Source: Hyalangium versicolor
GTDB lineage: Bacteria; Myxococcota; Myxococcia; Myxococcales; Myxococcaceae
Length of the DNA stretch: 64,000 bases
Assembly (NCBI RefSeq): GCF_020103695.1
Contig: NZ_JAHXBF010000018.1
Coordinates: 62,001-126,000, forward strand
Direction: 5' to 3'
Part shown: positions 48,087-57,085 of the stretch, one piece after another
How the letters are laid out: each line of letters begins with the position of its first letter
Position numbering within the stretch: the stretch's first letter is position 1
Translations under genes and position numbers: made by a program
Notes under the pieces: model-generated
Seen by the model: the letters and a program-made list of their open reading frames with translations, nothing else
Databases searched by the model: none
What the model was told of the DNA's origin: nothing

Positions 48087-48730
48087 GCGTCCGGGTGAAG
48101 ATCTGCGGAGTCACGCGCCTGGAGGACGCTCGGGCGGCGTGGGACGCGGGGGCGGACGCGCTCGGGCTCAACTTCTACCCTCGCTCGCCTCGATACGTGG
48201 AGACCGCCAAGGCCGCGGAGCTGGCTCGCACCCGGCCCGGACTGGGCGCGGTGGTGGGTGTCTTCGTCAACGAGTCCCCGGACATCATCCGCGCGAAGGT
48301 GCGCGAGTGCGGTCTCACGGCGGTGCAACTCCACGGAGACGAGCCCCCCGAGGCCTGCATGGGCTTCGGCGTCCCGGTCATCAAGGCACTGCGCGTGCGC
48401 GGCCCCGAGGATGTGGCCAAGGCCCGCTCCTACGTAGGCTCGGGTGACGTGGCGACCCTGCTGCTGGACGGCGCGGCCCCGGGGTACGGGGGTGGAGGCG
48501 TCACCTTCGACTGGTCGCTGGTGGCACAGCTGGTGGACGTGGGAGTACCCGTGCTGGTGGCGGGTGGACTGACCCCTGGGAACGTGGCGGAAGCGGTGCG
48601 CGCCACGCGCCCCTACGGGGTGGACGTGGCGAGCGGGGTGGAGGCGAGCCCCGGTATCAAGGATGTCGAGGCGGTGCGGAGCTTCATCCGGGCCGCCAAG
48701 GCAGTGAACCTGTGGGAGCGACAGACATGA
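48083..48730 (+). CDS. trpF: Phosphoribosylanthranilate isomerase TrpF
   Basis: 215 residues. Amadori rearrangement of PRA to CdRP. Active-site Cys in VKICGVTRLEDA, then GLNFYPRSPRYV, VQLHGDE, LLDG..PGYGGGG and LAGGL-type VAGGLTPGNV. Starts with GTG in a GTGA overlap with trpC and overlaps trpB by four bases. Confidence 0.96.
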   Translation: MSVRVKICGVTRLEDARAAWDAGADALGLNFYPRSPRYVETAKAAELARTRPGLGAVVGVFVNESPDIIRAKVRECGLTAVQLHGDEPPEACMGFGVPVIKALRVRGPEDVAKARSYVGSGDVATLLLDGAAPGYGGGGVTFDWSLVAQLVDVGVPVLVAGGLTPGNVAEAVRATRPYGVDVASGVEASPGIKDVEAVRSFIRAAKAVNLWERQT

Positions 48731-49935
48731 GCATGGAGACCTCCACCGGGCGCTTCGGGCGCTACGGCGGCCGCTATGTGCCGGAGACGCTGGTCCCGGC
48801 GCTGCTGGAGCTGGAGGCGGCATACGCGGCAGCGCGCGCGGACCGCTCGTTCGGCGAAGAGGTGGCGCGGGTGCTGAAGGAGTTCGTCGGGCGCGAGACG
48901 CCGCTGACTCCCGCGCACCGGCTGACCGAGTCCTGGGGCGGCGCGCACGTGTGGCTCAAGCGCGAGGACCTGGCGCACACGGGCGCGCACAAGATCAACA
49001 ACACCATCGGCCAGGTGCTGCTGGCGAAGCGGATGGGCAAGAAGCGCATCATCGCGGAGACGGGTGCGGGGCAGCACGGCGTGGCCACGGCCACCGCGTG
49101 CGCCCTCTTCGGCTTCCCCTGTGAGGTGTACATGGGCTCGCTGGACGTGGAGCGCCAGTCGCTCAACGTCTTCCGCATGCGCGCCCTGGGCGCCACGGTG
49201 CGGCCGGTGGAGTCGGGCTCGAAGACGCTGAAGGACGCGATGAACGAGGCCATCCGCACGTGGGTGGCGCAGGTGGAGGACACCCACTACGTCATCGGCA
49301 GCGCGGCGGGGCCGCACCCCTACCCCACCATCGTCCGGGACTTCCAGTCCATCATCGGCAACGAGGTGCGGACCCAGAGCAAGGCGGCCTTCGGGCGGCT
49401 GCCGGACGCCATCACCGCGTGCATCGGCGGTGGCTCGAACGCGATCGGCATCTTCCACCCCTTCATCGGGGACAAGGAGGTGCGGCTGGTGGGCGTGGAG
49501 GCCGGTGGCCACGGACTCGACAGCGGGCAGCACGGCGCCTCGCTGACGTTGGGCACGGAGGGCGTGCTCCACGGAACGCGCTCGCTGGTGCTGCAGGACG
49601 CGTACGGACAGATCCAGGAGGCGCACTCCATCTCGGCCGGCCTGGACTACCCGGGCGTGGGCCCGGAGCTGGCGTACCTGGCCAAGGAGGGCCGGCTGGA
49701 GGTACGCACAGCCACGGACGACGAGGCCCTGCGCGCCTTCTACGAGGTGGCTCGCACGGAGGGCATCCTCCCGGCGCTGGAGACGTCCCACGCGTTCGCG
49801 CGCGCGGCGGAGCTGGCGCGCGAGCTGGGCAAGGGCAAGCACCTGGTCATCAACTGCTCGGGTCGCGGCGACAAGGACGTGGCGACCATCGCGGCGAAGG
49901 GCATTCCGGCCACGGGCCACGAGAGGAAGGCATGA
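48727..49935 (+). CDS. trpB: Tryptophan synthase beta chain TrpB
   Basis: 402 residues. PLP enzyme joining indole and serine. PLP-binding Lys89 in GAHKINN, phosphate-binding CIGGGSNAIG, early FGRYGGRYVPE and ETGAGQHGVATAT. It is the standard TrpB1 form that pairs with TrpA. The ATG at 48727 overlaps the trpF stop and the gene's own stop overlaps trpA. Confidence 0.98.
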   Translation: MSMETSTGRFGRYGGRYVPETLVPALLELEAAYAAARADRSFGEEVARVLKEFVGRETPLTPAHRLTESWGGAHVWLKREDLAHTGAHKINNTIGQVLLAKRMGKKRIIAETGAGQHGVATATACALFGFPCEVYMGSLDVERQSLNVFRMRALGATVRPVESGSKTLKDAMNEAIRTWVAQVEDTHYVIGSAAGPHPYPTIVRDFQSIIGNEVRTQSKAAFGRLPDAITACIGGGSNAIGIFHPFIGDKEVRLVGVEAGGHGLDSGQHGASLTLGTEGVLHGTRSLVLQDAYGQIQEAHSISAGLDYPGVGPELAYLAKEGRLEVRTATDDEALRAFYEVARTEGILPALETSHAFARAAELARELGKGKHLVINCSGRGDKDVATIAAKGIPATGHERKA

Positions 49936-50723
49936 GCGGCGAGATTGCAGCGGCCTTCGCGAAGGCGAAAGCTCGAGGAGAGGGCGCCCTGGTGGCGTAC
50001 GCCATGGCGGGAGATCCGGACCTGCCGCGCTCGGTGGACGTGTTCGCCGCGCTCGTGGAGGGCGGTGCGGACATCCTGGAGATCGGCGTGGCGTTCAGCG
50101 ATCCCATCGCGGACGGCCCCGTCATCCAGGGAGCCTCGGAGCGCGCCCTCAAGGCGGGCGCCACGCTCCAAAAGGTGCTGGACGAGGTGGTGCCCGCGGT
50201 GCGCAAGCGCTGCCCGGACACGCCGCTGGTGGTGATGACGTACATCAACATCGTGATGGCCTTGGGTGAGGAGCGCTACGCGAAGCTGGCTCGCGAGCGC
50301 GGCATCTCCGGCACCATCCTCCCGGACCTGCCTCCCGAGGAGAGCGAGAGTCTGCGGCGCGCCTTCGACGCGGCGGGGATCGATCTCATCCCGCTGTGCG
50401 CCCCCACCACGCCTCCCGCACGCGCGGAGGCCATCGCCAAGGAGGCGCGGGGCTTCGTGTACTGCGTCTCCGTGGCGGGAGTGACGGGCATGCGCGCGGA
50501 GCTGCCGAAGGATCTCTCCTCTCGCCTGGAGCTGGTGCGGCGCGCCTCGCCAGTGCCGGTGGTGGCGGGCTTCGGCATCTCCACCGCGGAGCAGGCTCGG
50601 GTGATTGGAGCCCACGCGGACGGTGTCGTGGTGGGCAGCGCCCTGGTCCGCGCGGCCCACACGGATGGCCCGGCGGCTGTGCGGCAGCTCTGCACCGAAA
50701 TCAAGCGCGGCCTGAAGCGCTGA
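49932..50723 (+). CDS. trpA: Tryptophan synthase alpha chain TrpA
   Basis: 263 residues. Cleaves indole-3-glycerol phosphate and channels indole to TrpB. Catalytic E50 (ILEIGVAFSDP) and D61 (IADGPVIQ) are present, with YCVSVAGVTGMR and VAGFGIST further on. Start fixed by the ATGA overlap with trpB. Last gene of the aroF-trpDCFBA run; a histidine phosphatase gene follows eight bases later. Confidence 0.97.
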   Translation: MSGEIAAAFAKAKARGEGALVAYAMAGDPDLPRSVDVFAALVEGGADILEIGVAFSDPIADGPVIQGASERALKAGATLQKVLDEVVPAVRKRCPDTPLVVMTYINIVMALGEERYAKLARERGISGTILPDLPPEESESLRRAFDAAGIDLIPLCAPTTPPARAEAIAKEARGFVYCVSVAGVTGMRAELPKDLSSRLELVRRASPVPVVAGFGISTAEQARVIGAHADGVVVGSALVRAAHTDGPAAVRQLCTEIKRGLKR

Positions 50724-50731
50724 GGAGAACC

Positions 50732-51316
50732 ATGAAACCCCTCTCGCCCCAGATCGTCCTCGTGCGCCATGGAGAGACGGCCTGGAGCCGGAGTGGCCAG
50801 CACACCGGACGCACCGACATTCCGCTGCTCGAGGATGGGCAGCGGATGGGCCGTGCACTGCACGCGCCCCTGTGCGCCTGGAGCTTCGCCGCGGTGTGGA
50901 CGAGCCCCCTGCGCCGCGCGAGTGAGACGTGTGCCCTCTCGGGCCATGGCGTCATCGCTCGGCCGAATCCGGATCTGATGGAGTGGGACTACGGCGCCTA
51001 TGAGGGGAAGACCTCCAAGGAGATCCACGCCGAAGTTCCCGACTGGAAGATCTGGAAGGACGGCGTCCCCGAGGGCGAGACAGTGGAGCAGGTGGGCGCC
51101 CGGGCGGACCGGGTCATCGAGGAGGCCCGGCGAATCCAGGGCAATGTGCTCCTCTTCTCCCACGGCCACCTGCTGCGAGTGCTCGGAGCCCGTTGGCTGG
51201 GCCTGCCCCCCACGGATGGGCGCCTCTTCACCTTGAGCACCGCGTCCATCAGCGTGCTCGGATGGGACGGCGAGCAACCTGTCCTCATGAAGTGGAACGA
51301 CACCACCCACCTGTGA
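50732..51316 (+). CDS. Histidine phosphatase family protein
   Basis: 194 residues of the phosphoglycerate mutase-like superfamily. Phospho-acceptor H13 in LVRHGETAW, TSPLRRASETC, EWDYGAYEGKT, and the second catalytic His in LLFSHGHLLRVL. The block WDYGAYEG is common in cofactor-dependent phosphatases acting on small phosphorylated metabolites; the substrate is unknown. It follows trpA by eight bases with a strong GAGGAG site, so it may share the trp transcript. Convergent with the GNAT gene across 13 bases. Confidence 0.92.
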   Translation: MKPLSPQIVLVRHGETAWSRSGQHTGRTDIPLLEDGQRMGRALHAPLCAWSFAAVWTSPLRRASETCALSGHGVIARPNPDLMEWDYGAYEGKTSKEIHAEVPDWKIWKDGVPEGETVEQVGARADRVIEEARRIQGNVLLFSHGHLLRVLGARWLGLPPTDGRLFTLSTASISVLGWDGEQPVLMKWNDTTHL

Positions 51317-51329
51317 GCGGCATGAATGC

Positions 51330-51854
51330 TCAGAGGTGCTTGAAGAAGAACGTGGTCCCGCAGAACTCGCCCGTCGGCATCAAGGCGTACTTGGGGACGA
51401 TGCCCACACGCTGCCATCCGGCGCGCTCGTAGAGCCGTTCCGCCTGGCTGCCGGTCACCGTATCCAGCACGAGGACCGTCTTGCCTTCCTTGCGCGCCTC
51501 GTCGTCGAGGGCCGCCATCAGCCGCTGCGCGATGCCACACCGGCGGGCCTTGCGGTGGACGAGCATCTTGGCAACGTCGGCGCGGTGCGGCTGATTGTCG
51601 GGCATCGCGGTGATCATCTGCACCGTGCCGACGAGCTGCCCATCCGCCTCGGCGACGAGCAGCACGCGCTCCCCGCGCGCGACGCCATCAGCGACCTTGC
51701 GCCAGAACGCCACGGCCTTCTCGCGCGGCAACGGAAGCATGAAGCTCACGGACGCGCCACCCTCGACACAATCGATCAGCACGTCGGCCAGCGCCTCCAC
51801 ACAGGCAGCGGCCTCGTTGGCGCTGACACGCCGTACGACGACTTCCTGAGTCAT
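51330..51854 (-). CDS. GNAT family N-acetyltransferase
   Basis: 174 residues. The acetyl-CoA site is visible as MLVHRKARRCGIAQRLM (RxxGIA type), after LLVAEADGQLVGTVQMI and before VLDTVTGSQAERLYERAGWQRVG in typical GNAT order. Start at 51854 has GGACAGG just upstream. Substrate unknown. GNATs of this form acetylate small molecules, sometimes antibiotics, but nothing here shows that. Confidence 0.9.
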   Translation of the reverse strand: MTQEVVVRRVSANEAAACVEALADVLIDCVEGGASVSFMLPLPREKAVAFWRKVADGVARGERVLLVAEADGQLVGTVQMITAMPDNQPHRADVAKMLVHRKARRCGIAQRLMAALDDEARKEGKTVLVLDTVTGSQAERLYERAGWQRVGIVPKYALMPTGEFCGTTFFFKHL

Positions 51855-51910
51855 CCTGTCCTCCTCGACAGGATGTTGTATCTCCCCTCCCCCCCAGAGA
51901 AGAAACGCGC

Positions 51911-52999
51911 TCAGATCGAGACGCCCTCGATGAGGGTGTACGGCAGGGTCCGAATCACGCGCGTCATCTGGAAGCCCGCGGGCGAGAGGAGCAGCTTGAA
52001 CTCTCTCGGTGTGCGCTCGCGTCCACCCAGCATGGCCAGCATGAGCAAGTCCAACAACTTGCCCGCGAGGGCGTTCTCCGGAATGGGATCGACGCACATC
52101 TCCATGATCAGGATCTTCTTGCCGGGACCACCCGCGGCCTCGCGCGTCACCTCGAGGATCTGCCTCACCTCGGGATCCTTCCAGTGGTGGAGGGCCTCCT
52201 TGAAGAGATACGCGTCGTGCGCGGGGGGCAAGGACTCCAAGAGGCTCCCGCCCACGAACTGGCAACGACCGGCTCGCTCATAATCCGCCAGAATCCCCGG
52301 TCTCCGGGCGCGCTCGATGACCTCGGGCCGATCGAAGAGCGTGCCCTGGATCTCTGGACGGATGCGGAGAATCTCCGCCAGCAGGCGCCCCTGGCCTCCC
52401 CCGACATCCACCACGGAGCGCAAGCCCGCGAAGTCATAGGCTGACAGCAACAGGGCATTGATGCCGTCGGAGATGCTGGTCATCGCTTCATCGAAGCGCT
52501 GCGCGTGCTCGAGAGACGTCGCGAAGAAGTCGAAGAGGCCAGCACCATAGGAATTCTCGGGAATCGTCTTCCCGGTCTTCACCGGCCCGAGCACCTGACT
52601 GAAGGCATGCCAGTGCCAGGCCCCCCCGAAGTAGCGCACCCACGCCCGCATGGAGCCCGGCACATCCGAGCGCAGCCCCAGGGCCAGGGGCGTGTTCTGG
52701 AACACGCGTTCACAGTCCTGCGTGACAAGTCCCAGGGCCTCCAGGGTTCGCAGGACCCGGAAGAGCGAGTCCGGGTCGGTCTCCGTGGCCTTCGCCAGCT
52801 CGTCCACGTCGCGGGGCCCTTGCGCGAGCAGATCGGCCAATCCCAGCTCCGCGGCGATGTAGATCACCCGGGAGATGAGCATCGTCCCGCCGGCCAGGTA
52901 CATGGTCAGCAGCGGCGGTGGAAGGAGGGGGTCGAACAGTTCCTGCACCGAGCGGGCAGCAGCGGGCAGGAGGGCGGGGGCTGGACGGGGATTGCGCAT
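51911..52999 (-). CDS. SAM-dependent O-methyltransferase (natural product type)
   Basis: 362 residues from ATG 52999; a TTG at 53026 is possible. Winged-helix dimerisation domain (about 35-115: AAELGLADLLAQGPRDVDELA, LFRVLRTLEALGLV) followed by a Rossmann domain with SAM motif VVDVGGGQGRLL and late blocks KEALHHWKDPEV and LIMEMCVDP. This is the acetylserotonin/hydroxyneurosporene O-methyltransferase-like fold common in polyketide tailoring. It lies 29 bases downstream of the acyl-AMP ligase, so it probably methylates the type III PKS product; that is inference. Confidence 0.9.
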   Translation of the reverse strand: MRNPRPAPALLPAAARSVQELFDPLLPPPLLTMYLAGGTMLISRVIYIAAELGLADLLAQGPRDVDELAKATETDPDSLFRVLRTLEALGLVTQDCERVFQNTPLALGLRSDVPGSMRAWVRYFGGAWHWHAFSQVLGPVKTGKTIPENSYGAGLFDFFATSLEHAQRFDEAMTSISDGINALLLSAYDFAGLRSVVDVGGGQGRLLAEILRIRPEIQGTLFDRPEVIERARRPGILADYERAGRCQFVGGSLLESLPPAHDAYLFKEALHHWKDPEVRQILEVTREAAGGPGKKILIMEMCVDPIPENALAGKLLDLLMLAMLGGRERTPREFKLLLSPAGFQMTRVIRTLPYTLIEGVSI

Positions 53000-53028
53000 G
53001 GTTCTCGGGGGGGATGACAGGAACAAGC

Positions 53029-54837
53029 TCAGGAACCGACGGCGAGCCTTCCAGCCCGCTCGGTCGCAAGGTGCTGCAGGACGATTTCACGGACGGCACC
53101 GCGCCGGATCTTCCCACTGCTCGTCTTCGGAATCGTGCGTGGAGGCACGGCAAGCAGATGGTCCGGCCGCAGTCCGCTGACGCGCCGCACCTGCTCCTCC
53201 ACCTGCAAACGGAGCTGGCGGAGGATCTCCGGGTCCGACTCCGCCGTCTCGAAAACGATGGCGATGTCCTCGGTCCCAGTAGCGCCATTGGCCAACCCCA
53301 CGGCGGCCACGCAGCCCTCCCGCACCTTGGCGACAGCGGAGGCGGCGCCCTCCATCACGTAGGGGTGGTAGTTCTCCCCGCCTCGGATGATGAGGTCCTT
53401 GCAACGGCCCGAGATGTAGAGCTGCCCATCAACGAGGTAGCCCATGTCCCCAGTGAGCAGCCAGCGGTCCTGGAGCACCTCATGCGAAGACTCCGGATCC
53501 CGGTAGTAGCCCTGGAAGAGCGAGGGCCCACGAAGGGCAATCTGCCCCTGCTCCCGGTCCCCCAGCACTCGGCCGTCATCGCCTCGAATCTGCACCTCGT
53601 GCCCGGGAACCACCCGCCCGACGGAGACGACTTCGAGCCCATCGGGAGCATTCGCGGGCACCGGCACCGCCCGCCCGTCGCGAGCCAGTTGGCTCCGAGA
53701 GACGGTGTCGACGGTGAGCGGAACCCCTGCCTCGTGGAAGCTCACGGCGACCACCATCTCCGCCATGCCATAGGACGGCACGGTCGCCTGCGCCGGGAAG
53801 CCATGGGCCGCGAAGCGCGCGGCGAAGCGGCGCACCGTGTCGGCGTGGACGAACTCCGCACCATTGTAGGCAATCCGCCACGAGCTCAGATCCAGCCCCT
53901 GAACCTCCGCCTCCTGAACACGCTTGAGACAGAGCTGGTAGGCGAAGTTGGGAGCGAACGAGAGCGAGCCCCTCAGCACATGCATCGCCCAGAGCCACCG
54001 CGTGGGCCGGGTGATGAAGGCCGCCGGAGGCATCAGCGCGACGGGAACGCCATGGGTGATCCCCGACAGCGTGGTCGCAACCAGCCCCATGTCGTGGAAC
54101 AGCGGGAGCCACCCGACCACCAGATCGCTCTGGAGCCACTGCTGTCCGCCGGAGCCCGCCACGCACCGGGCGTTGGTCAGCAGGGCCTGATGCGTGCAGG
54201 TCACCGCCCGCGCGGCAAGCGTCGTCCCCGAGGTGAACTGGAGAAAGGAAATGTCCTCCGGGCGGCTCCGGTGCGCCACCACATCGCCCTCAGACCAGAG
54301 TTCCTCCACCGCGTGCACCGAGGGCCGTGCCTGCCCCAGGAGCTCGGCCAGCCCATCCGCGACGGGCCGGGCCGCGCCTCCCTCCGTCACGATGGCGCGA
54401 GGCTCGAGCACCCGGAGCTTCGGAATCAGACGCTCCATCCATGACCTCAACCCACGCCCGAGGCCCGGCGCCTCACTGAGGCAGGGAATGGCCCCGAGGA
54501 GCTGACACGCGAAGAAGCCCTCCAGCAGCTCGGGCGAAGTCTGCAGCGACAAGAGCACGCGGTCCCCAGGCCCCACCCCCTGGCGGCGCAACCCCAGGGC
54601 CAGACTCCCAGCACGAAGCCGCAGCTCCTGCCAGGAGACCCGGGTCACCCGCTCCTCCACGTCGATGAAGTAGCCGAAGACCGACTCGGGCGTGGCACGG
54701 ACCCGGTATTCGAGCAGCTCTCCCAGTGTGAACACCGGCGGCAGCGACGCGGGCGCTCCCGGTGGGAGAACCTCCTGCCGATCCGGATGCCGTACGGCCC
54801 CAGGCCCCAGCACCATCTGTATCGTCTGACGCTCCAT
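53029..54837 (-). CDS. Fatty acyl-AMP ligase (FAAL-like), loads the cassette ACP
   Basis: 602 residues, ANL superfamily. FAAL-type signatures: VGWLPLFHDMGLV, SYGMAEMVVAVSF, and SGRCKDLIIRGGENYHP; C-terminal Lys in KTSSGKIRRG. The P-loop reads TSGTTLAARAV instead of TSGSTGxPKG; a Gly/Lys-poor P-loop is also seen in some mycobacterial FAALs. FAALs activate fatty acids as adenylates and pass them to an ACP rather than CoA. Start 54837 has AGGAGG nine bases upstream. It is flanked by the type III PKS and methyltransferase genes on one strand. Confidence 0.88.
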   Translation of the reverse strand: MERQTIQMVLGPGAVRHPDRQEVLPPGAPASLPPVFTLGELLEYRVRATPESVFGYFIDVEERVTRVSWQELRLRAGSLALGLRRQGVGPGDRVLLSLQTSPELLEGFFACQLLGAIPCLSEAPGLGRGLRSWMERLIPKLRVLEPRAIVTEGGAARPVADGLAELLGQARPSVHAVEELWSEGDVVAHRSRPEDISFLQFTSGTTLAARAVTCTHQALLTNARCVAGSGGQQWLQSDLVVGWLPLFHDMGLVATTLSGITHGVPVALMPPAAFITRPTRWLWAMHVLRGSLSFAPNFAYQLCLKRVQEAEVQGLDLSSWRIAYNGAEFVHADTVRRFAARFAAHGFPAQATVPSYGMAEMVVAVSFHEAGVPLTVDTVSRSQLARDGRAVPVPANAPDGLEVVSVGRVVPGHEVQIRGDDGRVLGDREQGQIALRGPSLFQGYYRDPESSHEVLQDRWLLTGDMGYLVDGQLYISGRCKDLIIRGGENYHPYVMEGAASAVAKVREGCVAAVGLANGATGTEDIAIVFETAESDPEILRQLRLQVEEQVRRVSGLRPDHLLAVPPRTIPKTSSGKIRRGAVREIVLQHLATERAGRLAVGS

Positions 54838-54851
54838 CTGAATCTTCCTCC

Positions 54852-55913
54852 TTAGAAGCGCACCAGCGCACCTTCGACGGTGAGCCCGGGACCGAAGGCC
54901 ATCAGCACGCCGTACTCTCCTCGCACTGGCTTGTCCTCGCGGAGGATCTCCTCCAGCACGAGCAGCGTGGCGGCCGCGGCGCAGTTGCCGTAGTTCTCGA
55001 GCACGTGCCACGAGGCCCGGGACTGCTCCGGCCGCAGCTCGAGCTTCCGGGTGAGGAACTCGATGATCTTCGGTCCCCCGGGGTGGATGCCCCAATGCCG
55101 GATGTCTCCGCGAGAGAGTTTCATCGGCGCGAGGAGCTTCTCCAGGAACGCCTCGATGTTCTCCGCCAGCACGAACGGCACGAAGGGCGACAGCGTCATC
55201 CGGAAGGCCTCGTCCGTCAGACGCAGGGTCATCATCTCCGCCGTCTCATAGAGCTGCTCGGTATGGGTGCGCAGGAACTGGAGCCCCTCTCCCTCCGGAG
55301 CGCTGCCCATCAACACGGAGGCGCTCGCGTCCCCGAACAGGAACTGGACGACCGCCTGCTCCTTGTTGGGAGTCGGCTGCATGCTGATGGAGCTCGCCTC
55401 CGTGCAGTTCAGCAGCACGAGTTCCTCGGGACGCACGGCCAGACTGTCGAGCGCGACCTTGAAGGTGTTGAAGGCCGCGAAGCACCCCATGCTCCCGATG
55501 ACCGTCCGTCGCAGGGAGCTGCTCAGCCCCAACCGCCGGGCAATGACGCAATCGATGAACGGAGCGAAGTACCCCGTGTTCGTCGTCGTCACGAAGCTGC
55601 CCACCCGATCCCGCTCGACCCCCTCCAGCACGGCCTCCACGGACTGCTGGGCCACGCCGATGACGGACTTTTCGAACGCGCGCATGCGGTCCCCCGTGCC
55701 GCGCACCCGACCCGCCAGTTCCTGGCGCGGATCCCAGAACATCCAGCGCTGGCGCACGCGCGTCTGGGCCATCAGGTGCTCGATGTCACCGAGCCCCTGG
55801 TACCAATCCCGAGCCACCCCCGAGTGAAACTCCTCCTGGGTGAGTCGGAACGGGGGCGGTGCCGACCGGATCGCCATGACGGTAGGCAAGAGGCGCTCTC
55901 GGGAATGATTCAT
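54852..55913 (-). CDS. Type III polyketide synthase (chalcone synthase-like)
   Basis: 353 residues. The full type III PKS triad is in place: C144 in GSMGCFAAF, H277 in WGIHPGGPKII and N310 in ENYGNCAAAA. A GFGPG-like loop (AFGPGLTVE) lies near the end. The IHPGG context separates it from FabH-type ketosynthases. It should extend a starter acyl unit with malonyl-CoA and cyclise it to a resorcinol or pyrone. With an ACP directly upstream (4-base overlap) and a FAAL downstream, the starter is probably an ACP-bound fatty acyl chain. Confidence 0.92.
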   Translation of the reverse strand: MNHSRERLLPTVMAIRSAPPPFRLTQEEFHSGVARDWYQGLGDIEHLMAQTRVRQRWMFWDPRQELAGRVRGTGDRMRAFEKSVIGVAQQSVEAVLEGVERDRVGSFVTTTNTGYFAPFIDCVIARRLGLSSSLRRTVIGSMGCFAAFNTFKVALDSLAVRPEELVLLNCTEASSISMQPTPNKEQAVVQFLFGDASASVLMGSAPEGEGLQFLRTHTEQLYETAEMMTLRLTDEAFRMTLSPFVPFVLAENIEAFLEKLLAPMKLSRGDIRHWGIHPGGPKIIEFLTRKLELRPEQSRASWHVLENYGNCAAAATLLVLEEILREDKPVRGEYGVLMAFGPGLTVEGALVRF

Positions 55914-56254
55914 GTCTCGTCTCCTTCCCGGGGGGGATTCCGGGCATCCATCTGCAACAGGAAGTCGACAAGGGTCGCGAGCGAGTCCTGGCCGTGCTGC
56001 GCGGCGCGCATGTACCAGGGCGTCAGGTCCACGCTCGGAAAGCGGGCCTTGACCCGCGCCATGAGGCCCTCCAGCGCCAGGGAGTCGAAGCCCAGGTCAT
56101 GGACCAGGGAGGCCTCCTCCTCCACCTGCTCACGCGAGAGATCCAGCCGAATCTCGCGGATGGCGTCCTGCATCCACGCCACCAGCTCATCCCGGTCCAG
56201 GGCCGGCCCGCGGCGCGGCGCGGGTTCAAGTCTGTGCATCCGCCGAGTTCCCAT
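55910..56254 (-). CDS. Acyl carrier protein of the type III PKS cassette
   Basis: 114 residues from ATG 56254; ATG 56239 is an alternative. The 4'-phosphopantetheine Ser is in LGFDSLALEGL, with helix I ahead (LVAWMQDAIREI) and helix II-III after (VDLTPWYM...LVDFLLQM). It is a stand-alone ACP, not the housekeeping AcpP. Its stop overlaps the PKS start (ATGA), so they are probably made in fixed ratio. First gene of the minus-strand cassette. Confidence 0.88.
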   Translation of the reverse strand: MGTRRMHRLEPAPRRGPALDRDELVAWMQDAIREIRLDLSREQVEEEASLVHDLGFDSLALEGLMARVKARFPSVDLTPWYMRAAQHGQDSLATLVDFLLQMDARNPPREGDET

Positions 56255-56333
56255 CCTACTCAGCAGGTAGACCACAATTTTCGGCCCGACACAACTCAAT
56301 AGGTAGTGTCCAAGACGTAAAAAGTCCGCTGGA

Positions 56334-56348
56334 GCTCATGCCATGAGC
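56334..56348. promoter_or_regulatory. Palindrome GCTCATG-C-CATGAGC upstream of PKS cassette
   Basis: Perfect 7-bp arms around a single base, too tight for a hairpin and so operator-like. It lies 80 bases upstream of the ACP start, in the region that should hold the cassette promoter. A (TG)7 run at 56362-56375 is next to it. Confidence 0.4.
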
Positions 56349-56386
56349 CCGCAGCGGCGGTTGTGTGTGTGTGTGGAGGGTGCGCT

Positions 56387-56800
56387 CTAGCCGGTGGCGG
56401 CGAGCCGCTTGTTGCGCAGTTCGCCGATGGTGGCGCGCGCCTGATCCGTGGTGTCGGTGTAGAGGAACTCCATCTTCCACTTACCGGCGAGGTAGAGCGC
56501 CACCGTCATGGCCTTGGTGACGGCCTTCTCCACCATGCTGGCCCCCACGAAGACCATGCCCAGGAACCACTCCTGCCGGAGTTCCTGCGTGAAGACCTTG
56601 CGCGCGTCCGCGTTGGCGACGAAGCCCGAGACATCCATGATGGCGAAGAAGGGCTGCACCGCGGACAGCTCCTGATAGATGGCGATCAGGGCCCTGGCGT
56701 CGTCGGCGCCCACGGGTCCTCCCATCTTCACCAAGAGCACGTCCGTGCCCTCGAGATGTGCCTTGTGCTTCCCAAACACCCACTCGCGCTGGTTACCCAC
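56387..56800 (-). CDS. STAS/SpoIIAA-like hypothetical protein
   Basis: 137 residues. The pattern of strand, helix and FFAIMDVSGFVANADARKVF resembles SpoIIAA-like/STAS folds that are common as single-domain proteins in myxobacteria. No signal or membrane helix. Starts with GTG at 56800, preceded by GGGGAGAG. Function unknown; the fold call is by pattern only. Confidence 0.75.
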   Translation of the reverse strand: MGNQREWVFGKHKAHLEGTDVLLVKMGGPVGADDARALIAIYQELSAVQPFFAIMDVSGFVANADARKVFTQELRQEWFLGMVFVGASMVEKAVTKAMTVALYLAGKWKMEFLYTDTTDQARATIGELRNKRLAATG

Positions 56801-57085
56801 GGTGCTCTCCCCCCGAGCCGTCTCGGATGATTCTCAATCCGGAGCCGCCCCGGATGTTGTCTCAGCCTGGATGTTATAACGCGTAGCGCTTGCGCCGGCT
56901 CACCCCCACGTGCGGGAGCTGACACTGCGGATCTTCTCAGGTAGCTACCATCTTCACGGGAGCGCCGGGATTTCCGACAAGCATTGAGACGGGCTCGCAC
57001 AAACAAGCACAGACACGCAGATGGAAATCCGCGACTTGTATGAACACCTCGCGGGAGATCCATGACTTTGTGAACAGAGGGAGGC
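56801..57085. other. Intergenic region without supported gene
   Basis: 285 bases between two minus-strand genes, with lower GC at 56990-57070. A TATAAC box on the minus strand near 56875 could be part of the promoter for the STAS-like gene, but no good -35 was found. No ORF with coding bias was seen. Confidence 0.5.

Noticed and set aside
56362..56375. (TG)7 microsatellite as a phase-variation tract
   Set aside because: It lies in an intergenic region downstream of one gene, outside any coding frame, and is short. Promoter-spacing effects on the ACP gene are possible but unsupported.
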